From positions 806,001 through 870,000 of the forward strand of contig NZ_CP102173.1 of the NCBI RefSeq assembly GCF_024584515.1: 64,000 nucleotides of DNA. Direction: 5' to 3'. Shown here in pieces: positions 26,245 through 35,262 of this stretch. The first letter of the stretch is position 1; the number at the start of each line of letters is the position of its first letter. This DNA is from Aeromicrobium wangtongii. GTDB taxonomy: Bacteria; Actinomycetota; Actinomycetes; Propionibacteriales; Nocardioidaceae. Under the pieces are notes generated by a model, which did not search any database, was not told the DNA's origin, and saw only the letters and a list, made by a program, of their open reading frames with translations. The position numbers were made by a program, and so were the translations under genes.

Positions 26245-26258
26245 TCCGTAGATACGGA
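26245..26258. promoter_or_regulatory. Palindromic operator candidate TCCGTAGATACGGA
   Basis: A perfect dyad TCCGTA-GA-TACGGA lies directly downstream of the -10 element and merges with the GGAGG ribosome-site-like sequence at 26256-26260. Binding of the divergent TetR protein here would block initiation. Confidence 0.5.
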
Positions 26259-26276
26259 GGAAAACCCTCCACATAG

Positions 26277-27305
26277 ATGTTTGAAGGATCCATGACAGCT
26301 CAAGCGCCGACATCCGGCTCCCATCGCAAGCACGCAGCCATCTGGGCGGGCCTGACCCTCGGCCTCTCGGTCATCCTGCTGGCCCTCCTCATGCTCTTCA
26401 TCTCGCCCTCTCTCCATTCGGGACCGCGGGATCTGGGGCTGGGTGTCGTCGGGGCTCAGGGGAAGGCCGAGTCGGTCTCGGACGCACTGGAGTCCCAGTC
26501 GCCGGGCGCCTTCGCCGTCCAGGCCTACGACAGTGCCGACGCCTTGGAGCAGGGCATTCGGGACCGGGACGTCGTCGGCGGCTTCGACTTCTCGGATCCC
26601 GAGGACGTGCAGGTGTACGTGGCGAGCGCCGGCTCGACCGCGGTGTCGGGGACCGTCGGCAACGTCGGCACCATGCTGGCGGACAGCACGGGTCAGACGG
26701 CCGAGATCGTGGACGTGGTTCCGCTTCCCGCCGACGACCCGACGGGTGTGGGCATCGGCGGTCTGGCCTTCCCGCTGGTCTTCGGCGGCATCGTGCCGGC
26801 CGTGGCGTTCCGCTCCATGCTGTCCGGGAAGCGCGGGTGGATCTTCGCCGGCCTCACGGGCTTCTCGGTCGCCGGCGGGTTCGTCGTCGCTGCGGTCCTG
26901 AAGTACTTCTTCGGCAGCATCGACGGCCCTCTGGTCCCGGTCGCGGCCGCCGTCGCCCTCGGCATCGCAGCACTGGCGCTGCCACTGGCCGGCCTCCACG
27001 AGTGCTTCGGTCCCAAGGGCTTCACGATTGCCGCGATGTCCATGATGTTCGTGGGCAACCCCTTCGCCGGCATCTCGACCGGCGCACAGTGGCTTCCCTC
27101 CGGGGTGGCCACGATCGGCCAGCTCCTGCCCCCCGGCGCTGCCGGCACCCTCGTCCGTTCCGTGGCGTACTTCGACGGCGCCGGCGGAGGCGCTGCGGCC
27201 TTGACCTTGGGCATCTGGGTCCTGGTGGGAATCGTCCTGTGGTTCAGCGGCCCGCGCATCGCGGCCCACAAGACCCAGGACGAGGCAGCACTCGCGACCG
27301 CCTGA
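26277..27305 (+). CDS. TetR-linked membrane protein of ABC-2/YhgE-like type
   Basis: A 342-residue membrane protein. One N-terminal helix (GLTLGLSVILLALLMLFI) is followed by an extracytoplasmic region of about 130 residues and then five to six helices, the layout of YhgE/Pip and ABC-2-type transporter permeases. No ATPase lies next to it. A drug- or stress-induced export role is a guess from the divergent TetR. Starts at ATG 26277; ATG 26292, preceded by GAAGGA, is the alternative. Confidence 0.65.
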   Translation: MFEGSMTAQAPTSGSHRKHAAIWAGLTLGLSVILLALLMLFISPSLHSGPRDLGLGVVGAQGKAESVSDALESQSPGAFAVQAYDSADALEQGIRDRDVVGGFDFSDPEDVQVYVASAGSTAVSGTVGNVGTMLADSTGQTAEIVDVVPLPADDPTGVGIGGLAFPLVFGGIVPAVAFRSMLSGKRGWIFAGLTGFSVAGGFVVAAVLKYFFGSIDGPLVPVAAAVALGIAALALPLAGLHECFGPKGFTIAAMSMMFVGNPFAGISTGAQWLPSGVATIGQLLPPGAAGTLVRSVAYFDGAGGGAAALTLGIWVLVGIVLWFSGPRIAAHKTQDEAALATA

Positions 27306-27396
27306 GGTTGTCGGGCCGGAACCCCGGGCGACGGCAGCGGTCGCCGCGAGGTTGCCGATGGCTCCTGGGCCTGATCCGCACGGAGGCGTCAGCGGG

Positions 27397-27942
27397 TCAG
27401 CTTTCGTGGGCGGAAGCGGAGTCGCCGTAGCCGGTGCTCAGGATCAGCGCGCCCGACGCGTACGCCGCCTGGCCGATGTGCTGAACTGCGTCGTCGATGA
27501 TCGAGATCAGGCGCTGCCCCCGGGTCACCGGCGGATCCCAGTTCCGGTCGACGATCTCGTCGAACGCACTGTCGGGAAGTCGCGACGCGTAGTCGATGAG
27601 CGCGGTGAGCGTCGCTTCCAGGTATTCGACCAGCAGGCGCTGCTCATCGACCTTGATCTGGCCGGCCTGCTCGGCGCTGTGGCCATACCCGACGGACTCA
27701 CCGAGCTCGCCCAGGTCGAACCGGCTGCGGTAGACCTCCCACTGCTGTGCCTCGCCGGACAGATCGGCGAGCTGCACGTCGACCTCTCGACCCGTGTGCC
27801 ACAGCAGCCAGGCGACGGAGTTGGGGTGGGCGGCCGGATGCATGTTGAGCTGCTCAGACGTCAGGACCGGGAGATGCCGGGCGGCGTCGATGGGGCGGCG
27901 TGCGAATTCCGCGAAGACCTCGGAGACGTCCATACGTTCCAT
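27397..27942 (-). CDS. DinB-family (DUF664) putative mycothiol transferase
   Basis: A 181-residue DinB four-helix protein. Metal-ligand candidates are the histidines in VAWLLWHTGREVDVQ (about residue 50) and in DDAVQHIGQAAYASG (about 155). The block SVAWLLWHTGRE is typical of DUF664 members that act as thiol transferases with mycothiol or bacillithiol. The true start is ATG 27942 or 27933; the very long open frame upstream belongs to decayed and opposite-strand sequence. Confidence 0.78.
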   Translation of the reverse strand: MERMDVSEVFAEFARRPIDAARHLPVLTSEQLNMHPAAHPNSVAWLLWHTGREVDVQLADLSGEAQQWEVYRSRFDLGELGESVGYGHSAEQAGQIKVDEQRLLVEYLEATLTALIDYASRLPDSAFDEIVDRNWDPPVTRGQRLISIIDDAVQHIGQAAYASGALILSTGYGDSASAHES

Positions 27943-28100
27943 TGTGTGCACGACACTCCCGGTCTGCCACTGGTGGGCGCTGGCGCTATTGGCGTAGGTG
28001 TCCGGGGAGCAGCGGTGGTGGGTCGGAGCGGTACTGGTGGCCGGTGGGGGTGCGCCAGACGGTGGCTTTGCCGTCGGCGGTGACGGCCCAGCCCGGCAAG

Positions 28101-28136
28101 GTGGGGGCACCTCCCTGCACGAAGTGCTTGGGGGAT
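28101..28136. repeat. Short palindromic insertion in the HNH pseudogene
   Basis: The plus strand holds TGGGGGCACCTCCCTGCACG and then AAGTGCTTGGGGGAT: a hairpin around GCAC-GAA-GTGC with C-rich and G-rich arms. It interrupts the homologous protein between CARSH and PGW. It looks like the small interspersed palindromes found in Streptomyces genomes; that likeness is from memory. Confidence 0.6.
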
Positions 28137-28243
28137 TGATGCTGTGGGAGCGGGCGCAGAGGCCTTGGCCGTGTTGTCCTTGACGGACAGTCTGCCGTGC
28201 TCGTAGGCGTGGACGTGGTCGTCGTGGCGGACCTTGGCATCCT

Positions 28244-28272
28244 CCATCGCCGCTACGCGCCTTGTGCGATGG
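28244..28272. repeat. 31-bp insertion with palindrome CCATCGC/GCGATGG
   Basis: On the minus strand, ATGGAG occurs on both sides of a 25-nt block; removing one copy plus the block restores the frame from CRQPAMEDAKV into DDHVHAYEHG. The arms CCATCGC (28244-28250) and GCGATGG (28266-28272) form a 7-bp stem with a 15-nt loop. Confidence 0.65.
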
Positions 28273-29382
28273 CTCCATTGCCGGTTGGCGGCAGTACTGG
28301 TCTCGGGTGCGGATGTGGGCTGAGGTGGTGCGGTCGAACCTGCGGCGGCGGGGTTCGCGGACGGCCAGGGTGCCGTCGACGGGGTCGATGAACAACCGGC
28401 GGACGGAGGCGCGGGGCGCGCGGGCGAGGATCTCCTCGGCCACATCGGGGCAGATGGGTCCGTAGCCGGTCAGCTCGACGGGAGTGTCGCCGCCGGCGAC
28501 GAGGGTCTTGGCGTCCAGGACCAGGTTCAGCTCGACATCACAGGAGTCTGCGTAGGTCAGGCCGGTGACGCGTTCGACGAGGGTCTGGCACATGATCTGG
28601 CCGCGGGTGCGGGGATCGCCGGTGGCGCGCAGTCCGGTGGCGTAGTCGTCCAGGGCTTTGTAGGCGGCGAGGATCTGCTCGGCGGGGCCGCGGACGTGCA
28701 GGTGCGCGACGCCGTCCTTGTCGGGGAACATCGACACGCGTTGGTCGGCGCGGTTGCGGGTGGCGCGCTGGTGCGCGGCTTCGGCGTCGATGCTGATGAC
28801 GACGCGGGCGGCAGCACGTCTGGCTTCGGCGGTGGTCAGGCCCGGCAGCTCGGGGCGAGTTCGCCGTCGGCGACGATCAGGTCGTCGACGTGCAGGGAGT
28901 CGACTTCGTGGGCGATGCCCCGCACGGTCGCTTCGCTGATCACACCGGTGGCGAAGAGGTCGAACACCGCGGGCATCTGCGCCATCACCAGTGCGACACC
29001 GACCTGGGTGCCGGCGGCGGTGGGCCCGATGTTGCGGGCCATCGCGACCTCGCCGATGACCGAAAGGGTCGGGTCTCCGGTGCCCAAGGGCATCAGCTTG
29101 GTGCGTTCGGAGTGCAGTCCGGCGATCTGCGCGAGCTGTTCGGCCTGCAGCGCCCGGATTCCACGATCGAGGGCCACGATCGCGTCGATCCGGTGGCCGC
29201 CGCGGTCCAGAACGGGGTCCCCACCGAAGTCGTGGGCGCGCACCTGAGTCAGTACTGACTCGGTCGGCGCGTCCTTGAACATACCTCCGTCGACCCGCAG
29301 TGGCACTGCCCAGCAGGGGGCCTTGGCCCCCATCGTCATGGACTGAAGAGCGCGGCGGCGCGGGCTGGGCCATAGTGCACAG

Positions 29383-30441
29383 ATGACATCCGTTCTGGGC
29401 AATGCCGTCGACTCGCTGAAGCAGGCCTACCGGTCCAGTGGTGCCGACAGGCCGTTCGGTGACCCGCTCCGCTCCCACGGCGTGGCGATGGAGGGGTACT
29501 TCTGGCGATTCACCGATCCCGTGTCCGGGCGCGTCGTGCTGGCGCTCAACGGGGCGAACGACGGTGCCCGGGGGACGTGGTCGACGCTCGGGCTCGCGTC
29601 CCATCCCAACGGTTTCCTGCACACCTGCGTGCACCCGCTCAGCGCGACGGCCCCCGACAGCCTCGGAGTGTTCGCCGGTGATGCCTTCCAGGGCACCGCA
29701 GATCGTCTGCGAGTGGACCTTGCACCGGATGCCCGCCTCGACGTCGAGGTGCGCGATGCGGTGCCGTGGCCGCGCCGGAGCTTCGGCGGCTCCAGCGTCT
29801 TCCAGTCCGTTCCCGCGCTGAACCAGTACTGGCACCCGTGGCTGCTGGGCGGCTCGGCGCACGGACGCGCTGTGGTGGGGGACGAGACCTGGGAGCTCGA
29901 CGGGTGGTCGGTCTATGCCGAGAAGAATTGGGGCAAGGGCGGTTTCCCGGACTCGTGGTGGTGGGGACAGGCGCAGGGATTCGCCGAGCCGTCCGCGTGC
30001 GTCGCGTTCGCGGGTGGTGAGGTCACGGCCGGACCCATCCGGACCACCGTGACGGCCGTGGTCGTGCTGCTGCCGGACGGGCGACTCATCCGGCTGGGTG
30101 ATCCCGTGGTGTCCCCGGTCCGCGCCGAGGTCACCGACGAGCGCTGGGTGCTCCGCGGACGCAGCGCCCAGTGGCGCGTCGACATCGAGGGTTCGGGCAG
30201 CCTGGACCAGGCGCACGTGCTTCCTGTCCCTCTGCCCGGCGAACGACGCAACGTGCCCGGCGCGATCGAGCACATGGGCGCCACGATGCACGTGACGGTG
30301 CGCCGCCGGGGCCGGATCGTCTGGGAAGGCACGTCGGACCTCGCCGCCCTGGAGCATGGTGCGATCGACCGAGCCCGCGCCGAGGTGCTGCGCCGCGGGC
30401 ATGGCGAGGACGCCGTCGACGCGCCGCCGGTCCGTGACTGA
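29383..30441 (+). CDS. Tocopherol-cyclase-like protein
   Basis: A 352-residue protein with the hallmarks of the tocopherol cyclase family (PF14249 as I recall it), a lipocalin-like double domain: GVAMEGYFWRFTDP near residue 35, NQYWHPWLLGGSAHG near 150, and VYAEKNWGKGGFPDSWWWG near 175, followed by ACVAFAGG. Plant and cyanobacterial members close the chromanol ring of vitamin E; an actinomycete is not expected to make tocopherol, so another prenyl- or menaquinone-like substrate, or a non-enzymatic role, is more likely. No prenyltransferase lies nearby. Confidence 0.8.
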   Translation: MTSVLGNAVDSLKQAYRSSGADRPFGDPLRSHGVAMEGYFWRFTDPVSGRVVLALNGANDGARGTWSTLGLASHPNGFLHTCVHPLSATAPDSLGVFAGDAFQGTADRLRVDLAPDARLDVEVRDAVPWPRRSFGGSSVFQSVPALNQYWHPWLLGGSAHGRAVVGDETWELDGWSVYAEKNWGKGGFPDSWWWGQAQGFAEPSACVAFAGGEVTAGPIRTTVTAVVVLLPDGRLIRLGDPVVSPVRAEVTDERWVLRGRSAQWRVDIEGSGSLDQAHVLPVPLPGERRNVPGAIEHMGATMHVTVRRRGRIVWEGTSDLAALEHGAIDRARAEVLRRGHGEDAVDAPPVRD

Positions 30442-30544
30442 CAGATCGGCCAGGATGTTGTCGAGCCGGCTGACGAGGGACAGGTGCCCTTCGTCGTCGA
30501 ACAGGTGGGCCCTCAAACTCCGGTCGGGCGCACGGATCACTGAA

Positions 30545-31156
30545 TCAGATCAGGCCGCGCAGGCGAGCCTTCAACGAGTCCTCGACGGCCTGGGTGACCG
30601 CCCGCTGCACCTGCCGCTCCAGGCTGTCCTGGTCGTCCAGGTCGGACAGCAGCTCGCGCAGATCCAGATCCTTGATCGCCCGGACGAGGACGTCATCGGT
30701 CTTCAGCGCCTTGTCGATCACCGAGTCCGGCAGCGCGCGGATGGCCGCCTCGAGGAAGCGGTTGAGGTTCGCCGAGTCCAGCGCCTCGTCGACCAGGTCG
30801 GACGCCGGCGGCAGGGAGCCGTCCGCCTTCATCTGCCTGACGGCTCGCAGCAGGCCCTGACGCAGCGCGTCGATCTCGGCGTCGGTGCGCTCGTCCGACT
30901 GCGCGAGCTCCAGGGTGAGTGCCTCCCGGCTGATGCCCAGGTCGCAGGCGGCGTTCGCGACGCCGCGCACCACGAGACGTTCGGTCAGTCCGTCGATGCC
31001 ACCGGCTCGCGAGACGACGGGACGCTCCGCGCACGCATCCGCCGGCTGCAGGGGCTCGTACGTCCCGCCGCCGTGGGCAAGCTGCACGCCGATCACCCCG
31101 GCGACCAGCAGCACCGCCGCCACCGGCAGGGCGGCCCACCGGGGAAGCGCGCTCAT
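30545..31156 (-). CDS. Hypothetical membrane-anchored protein
   Basis: A 203-residue protein with one N-terminal helix (AALPVAAVLLVAGVIGVQLA) and a helical extracytoplasmic part with charged segments (LRELLSDLDDQDSLERQVQR). I recognise no family. Its ATG overlaps the stop of the MFS gene as ATGA, so it was part of a transporter operon. Function unknown. Confidence 0.7.
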   Translation of the reverse strand: MSALPRWAALPVAAVLLVAGVIGVQLAHGGGTYEPLQPADACAERPVVSRAGGIDGLTERLVVRGVANAACDLGISREALTLELAQSDERTDAEIDALRQGLLRAVRQMKADGSLPPASDLVDEALDSANLNRFLEAAIRALPDSVIDKALKTDDVLVRAIKDLDLRELLSDLDDQDSLERQVQRAVTQAVEDSLKARLRGLI

Positions 31157-32437
31157 GACGTCCTCCGCCGGCGGAACGGGATCACGGTCAGCAGGGCAGC
31201 GACGGCGAAGCCCGCCCCGATGAGGAAGGAGTCCCGGAAGGCGTGGGTCGCTGCCCGCTCGACCTGGCCGGTCAGCTGACGCTCGAGCCGGGCGACAGCC
31301 GGACGGTCCCCGGGGTCGACGTCGAGCGTCGCGAAGGCCCCGTGCAGATCGGGCACCTGCTGCTTCTGCTCCGTCAGCACCCGGCCCAGCGCCTGGGCCA
31401 CGGCGATCTTGTCGTCCGGGGGCAGCGGAGCATCCAGCACCAGCGAGGTGATGGCCTCCTGGGCCGGCTCCTGCGCATCGCGCAGATCGGCGGTGAACAC
31501 CGGCGTCAAGATGGCGAGCCCGAGGACGACGCCGATGTGGCGGGCGCCGATGGTCCATCCGGCGTGCCGCGCGCGCGGCAGGCGCATCTCCAACGCCTGG
31601 GACGTCAGCCGGTCGACGGTCATGCCGAGCCCCAGGCCCACCAGCGCCTGGGGCGCGATCGTCCAGGCGAGATCGGACGACGGGGGGATCGCGAGCCCGA
31701 CCAGGCCGCCGGCGACCAGGAAGCAGCCCACCGCGACCTCGACGTCCGGTGGGGGGCGCAGGAGCCGGACGACCAGGGCGGCCCCAGCCCTGGACCAGCA
31801 GCAGCACCAGCAGGAACAGGGCCGCGGTGAGGGCGGCCGACATCAGCGCGAGCGTCAGGTTCGCGCGCACGAGCGGGCGGTGCCGGTCGGACTCCTCGAG
31901 CGGGGCGGACGCGACGCTGAGCGCCGCCGGGACGGCCAGCAGGGCGAACGGCACCTGCACCACGAAGATGGCCTGCCACGAGATGGCCTGGGTCAGCAGC
32001 CCGCCGACGACCGGACCGGCCGCCGTCCCGATCACGCCGGCGGTCACCCAGGCCGCGACGCCGCGACGCTCGCCCCGCTCGGTCACGAGCTGCTTGAGGC
32101 AGCCGACCAGGGCCAGTGCGCCGCCGACGGCCTGCACGCACCGCGCGATGATCAGCACCTCGATCGAGCCGGCCAGGGCGCACCAGGCGGACGCGCCGGC
32201 GAACACGGCGATGCCCGCGGCGCTGAAGACTCGCGGCGGCACGCGGACGAACGCCGCAGCCGCCGGCACCGCGGCCAGGCCAAGCACCAGGTTGTAGGCG
32301 ATCAGCACCCACGCGACCTGCCCGACGGACGCATCGAGGTTGAGCAGGATGTCGGGCAGCGCGAGCGTGACGATCGCGGAGTCGGCGAGCACCATCGCCA
32401 CGGTCACGGCGAGGAGGGAAGGCACGGCACGACGCAC
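31153..32437 (-). pseudogene. MFS drug-type transporter broken by a frameshift
   Basis: The N-terminal half starts at GTG 32437 and reads a normal MFS (LADSAIVTLALPDILLNL, motif-C-like GVIGTAAGPVVGGLLTQ) down to LLVLLLVQGWG at about 31790. The frame then turns into PRGRPAP-type sequence, while the -1 neighbour frame continues as AALVVRLLRPPPDVEVAVG and GLVGLAIPPSSDLAW to the stop at 31153. The break lies at a run of four C (31782-31785 on the plus strand). Rejoined, it would be about 428 residues with some 12 helices. Genuine loss or a sequence error cannot be told apart here. Confidence 0.8.
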
Positions 32438-32499
32438 CCGGTCATCCTGTCAGCGGGTGCGCCCGGGCGCGAACCGCACCGGATGGACGCGGCTGGCGT

Positions 32500-32715
32500 T
32501 CAGTCGTCCGGGTGGATGCTGCGGGTCTCGAGCCGGCGACGCTTGCGGTGCAGCAGGTCGCTGACGTAGATCTTGGGCAGGATCTTGGCGAGTGCGAGCG
32601 CGCCGTACACCAAGGTGTTGATCGCCACGAATGCCGCCAGGATCGCGACCTCCTCGTGCTGCAGGACCGACTCGGGGATCAGCGCACCCGTGGACAGCGC
32701 CCCGGCGGCCGTCAC
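32500..32715 (-). CDS. Small membrane protein coupled to the glycosyltransferase
   Basis: A 71-residue protein with one or two helices (EVAILAAFVAINTLVYGALALAKI region) and a basic tail (LLHRKRRRLETR). The GTG start overlaps the glycosyltransferase stop as GTGA. No family recognised; it could be an accessory subunit of the membrane glycosyltransferase. Confidence 0.65.
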   Translation of the reverse strand: MTAAGALSTGALIPESVLQHEEVAILAAFVAINTLVYGALALAKILPKIYVSDLLHRKRRRLETRSIHPDD

Positions 32716-34157
32716 CGGATCACCTGCGGCGGCACGGTCTCGGGCGGCAGCGTGTGGACGACGTGCTTCCACTTGGCGCTGCGGCCCAGGGCGATGTCCA
32801 GGATCCCCTTGACGTACACCACGTTGAGGACGGCCGCGAAGCACAGCTCCGGCAGCAGCGTCGCGCCGAGCACCCGGGCCTTCCAGCCTCCGTGCCAGAC
32901 CGTGACGACGCGCTCGACCACGAACACCAGCCCCAGCCCGATCCAGAACGGGAACCAGATCCAGCTGTCCTGCGCCAGGACCATGAGGATCGACAGGGCG
33001 AAGTACGCACCCAGGGCGATGACTCCGTAGCCGATGCCGAGCTGCTGGATCCAGTAACGGAAGGTCTGGGGCGTGATGCCGTAGGCGCCCAGGTTCTCCA
33101 CGGCGCCGCGCTGCCACCGCAAGCGCTGGGCCCACAGTGTGCGCCACGTCGGCATCAGCTCGGTGACGACCGTGCACTCGGCAGGGGACACCATGAGCGC
33201 GCCCAGGGACTTCAACGCGATCGTCAGCTCGTTGTCCTCGGTCAGCGAGGTGGTGTCGTAGACGTCTCCGGTGCGCCCGGGCAGGTAGAGGCCGCGGCTG
33301 GCGGCCACCGCCCGCAGGGCACGCGGACGAAACAGCGACGCGGTCCCGGTCAGGACGAACACGAGTCCGCGCCGCCGCCGGATCTCGCGGCCGTAGCGGA
33401 TGTACTCGTTGCGTTGGAGCTGCGCGAGCAGGCCAGGGCTGTCGTCGCCGTAGAACAGGCCACCGACGGCCATCAGGGCGCGGTCGTCGCCCAGACGGGC
33501 GACCGCGGCTGCGAGGAAACCCTGATCGAGGCTCGTGTCCGCGTCCATCACCATCACGACGTCGTTGTCGCCGAGCCCGGGCAGCACCCGGGTCATCGCC
33601 TGGTTGAGTGCACCGGCCTTCTTGTGCACGTTGTCGACCGACTCGATGACCTCGACTCCGTGCCGGAGGGCGATGGCGACCGTCGAGTCGGTGCAATTGT
33701 CCGCGACGACGATGATCCGTTCGGGAGGATGCGACTGGGACGACAGCGACACGATCGTCGCCGCCAGCGAGGCCTCCTCGTCGTGTGCGGGGATCAGGAC
33801 GGTCACGGTCACCGGGCCGGCGTAGACGTGGGCGGTGGCGGCCATGACGAGTCGCGGCGACAACGGCTTGTGCAGCGGGTCGGTGGCCCGGTGGGAACGG
33901 TTGACGATGGCCCGTTCGAGCGAAGCGATGCCCGCCGCGAACAGCAGCGCCAGGGCGATCGCCGCCACGATGACGTCGGCCGGCGGGGCGACCGTGTCGT
34001 AGACGACGTTCCAGACCCCGAAGACGATGCCGTCCTGATGTGCTCCGGCGACCGGGGGATCCCCGGACGCGACCGCGAGCCAAAGCAGCAGAGCTGCGCC
34101 GCTCACGACCGCCAGGATGACCAGGCCGACCGCTCGATGAAACCGTCCTACGCCCAT
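32712..34157 (-). CDS. Processive family 2 glycosyltransferase, membrane-bound
   Basis: A 481-residue BcsA/NodC/IcaA-type glycosyltransferase. Two N-terminal helices precede the GT-A domain: VTVLIPAHDEEASL, NCTDSTV, the DAD motif (VMVMDADTSLD), TED (TSLTEDNEL) and QRLRWQRG, the Q-x-x-R-W signature of processive enzymes; three to four helices follow. It probably polymerises and exports a beta-linked sugar polymer such as poly-GlcNAc; the sugar is unknown. ATG 34157 is favoured because GGGAG lies 7 nt upstream; GTG 34166 is the alternative. Confidence 0.88.
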   Translation of the reverse strand: MGVGRFHRAVGLVILAVVSGAALLLWLAVASGDPPVAGAHQDGIVFGVWNVVYDTVAPPADVIVAAIALALLFAAGIASLERAIVNRSHRATDPLHKPLSPRLVMAATAHVYAGPVTVTVLIPAHDEEASLAATIVSLSSQSHPPERIIVVADNCTDSTVAIALRHGVEVIESVDNVHKKAGALNQAMTRVLPGLGDNDVVMVMDADTSLDQGFLAAAVARLGDDRALMAVGGLFYGDDSPGLLAQLQRNEYIRYGREIRRRRGLVFVLTGTASLFRPRALRAVAASRGLYLPGRTGDVYDTTSLTEDNELTIALKSLGALMVSPAECTVVTELMPTWRTLWAQRLRWQRGAVENLGAYGITPQTFRYWIQQLGIGYGVIALGAYFALSILMVLAQDSWIWFPFWIGLGLVFVVERVVTVWHGGWKARVLGATLLPELCFAAVLNVVYVKGILDIALGRSAKWKHVVHTLPPETVPPQVIR

Positions 34158-34220
34158 GGGGCCCACTCCCGTTGTGCGTCACCCTACCGCCGCCGGGCGG
34201 GCCGCCCGACCACGCCGGGC

Positions 34221-34565
34221 TCAGTCCAGGGCGGCGAAGGACGCCAGGACCTCGACCTGCCGGACCAGGAAGCGGCCCTCGTCCAGCTTCTTGCGGCGCA
34301 TCCAGGTCGTGACCTCCAGATTGCACTTGCTGGCATTGCAGGAGCCGCACGCCGGGACCACATTGGCCAGCGTGTACCGGCCGCCGCGCGAGATCGGCAG
34401 CATGCAGTCCTTCTGCAGGGCCTTGCCCGACTCGCCGCAGTAGGCGCAGCCGCCCCACGCCGCGGTCAGCGCGCCCCACTGCTCCGCGGTCAGGTCGCGG
34501 TCGACCTGTGCCATACGACGCTTGCGCCGACGCGCATAGGTGGCTGCTCGGGTTCGGGACGGCAC
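34221..34565 (-). CDS. HNH endonuclease
   Basis: A 114-residue HNH protein with zinc cysteines CAYCGESGK and CGSCNASK framing LPISRGGRYTLANVVPACG, the second half of the HNH fold. GTG 34565 is the likely start; the frame extends upstream to 34685 but the extra N-terminus is basic and of low complexity. Standalone HNH proteins of this size are common in actinobacteria; a nicking or repair role is possible. Confidence 0.82.
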   Translation of the reverse strand: MPSRTRAATYARRRKRRMAQVDRDLTAEQWGALTAAWGGCAYCGESGKALQKDCMLPISRGGRYTLANVVPACGSCNASKCNLEVTTWMRRKKLDEGRFLVRQVEVLASFAALD

Positions 34566-34692
34566 GTGCTGATCGTACGGCCACCGACGGTGTGGACGAC
34601 CCGGCGACATGTGACCGGATGTCCTGGGTCGCGGCGCGCACGTGTGCGGTTGCGCACTTGCGCGGTTCACGTGCCCAGCTGTCACACGCTGT

Positions 34693-34698
34693 TACTGT
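34693..34698 (+). promoter_or_regulatory. -10 element (TACTGT) of the lipoprotein gene, leaderless
   Basis: TACTGT lies 6 nt before the ATG at 34705. Confidence 0.5.
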
Positions 34699-34704
34699 CG
34701 GCGG

Positions 34705-35220
34705 ATGAACCGTCGTGTCGTGGGGACCGTGGTGTGGATCGCCCTGCTGGCAGGGGCGGCAGGGTGCGGAACGGGCAGCGATCGCGCGCGGGGCACGTGC
34801 GACGAGGCTGACCCGGCGGCGGTCAAGGAGGTCATGTCCCAGGCCCGGGCGGACTACCGGACGAGCGCCTCCGACGCGTCCCCGGAGATTCAGATCGACC
34901 ACCTGGAGCTGCTGGGCTCGGGATCGGCGCGGTTGCCCGAGACGAGCCGGGAGCACGGCGCCGATCGGCTGCTTGCTGTGCTGGTGAAGACAGTTGTCGG
35001 TGGCGAAGCGGCGTCCTACAGCGCCGGAAGCGTCAACGAAGTCGTGTTCTTCGCAGCAGACGCGAAGGGCGATCTGCTCGGTCCGGTGGGTAGCCACACT
35101 GCCAGCCGTTTCGATCTCGAGGCGCCGGACGACCCCGACTGGACCGCCTGGGGTGAGCAGATCGAAGACTCGAAGCTCGCGTTCGAGCTGTTCACGTGCC
35201 TGCAGCCGGCGGACAGCTGA
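34705..35220 (+). CDS. Hypothetical lipoprotein
   Basis: A 171-residue predicted lipoprotein: signal peptide VVGTVVWIALLAGAAGC with the modified cysteine near residue 21, then a polar domain. No family recognised. The leaderless promoter decides the start over the upstream frame from 34642. Confidence 0.65.
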   Translation: MNRRVVGTVVWIALLAGAAGCGTGSDRARGTCDEADPAAVKEVMSQARADYRTSASDASPEIQIDHLELLGSGSARLPETSREHGADRLLAVLVKTVVGGEAASYSAGSVNEVVFFAADAKGDLLGPVGSHTASRFDLEAPDDPDWTAWGEQIEDSKLAFELFTCLQPADS

Positions 35221-35249
35221 CAGCCCTGGCGGGCGACCTCTGGTCTGGC

Positions 35250-35255
35250 TACGCT
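35250..35255 (+). promoter_or_regulatory. -10 element (TACGCT) of the second DUF1801 gene, leaderless
   Basis: TACGCT lies 7 nt before the ATG at 35263. Confidence 0.5.
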
Positions 35256-35262
35256 CGGCCCC

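Larger units (their letters stand above)
27986..29282 (-). pseudogene. Decayed DUF222-HNH endonuclease (13E12 repeat family)
   Basis: Segments of a 13E12-type protein are readable in order but in different frames. The DUF222 N-part starts at 29282 (MFKDAPTES) and runs to VADGELAP; one lost base near 28855 shifts the frame, and ELPGLTTAEARRAA continues through RTRDQYCRQP; then a 31-bp insertion near 28250 breaks the HNH motif, after which DDHVHAYEHG appears in another frame; then a palindromic insertion near 28100-28136 and finally PGWAVTADGKATVWRTPTGH. The HNH cysteine after GLCAR is serine. Genes of this family are repeated in actinobacteria and one such repeat is the attachment site of phage phiRv1 in M. 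tuberculosis. Confidence 0.88.

Noticed and set aside
27397-30540. A 1047-codon open frame on the minus strand
   Set aside because: Only its last 181 codons (DinB-family) and a middle part (HNH pseudogene) show protein homology; the rest is antisense to the tocopherol-cyclase-like gene and arginine-rich.
30442-30544. Possible short minus-strand gene in the gap after the tocopherol-cyclase-like gene
   Set aside because: The reading looks protein-like for about 35 codons but has no start signal and runs into antisense sequence; it may be a remnant, but support is too weak.
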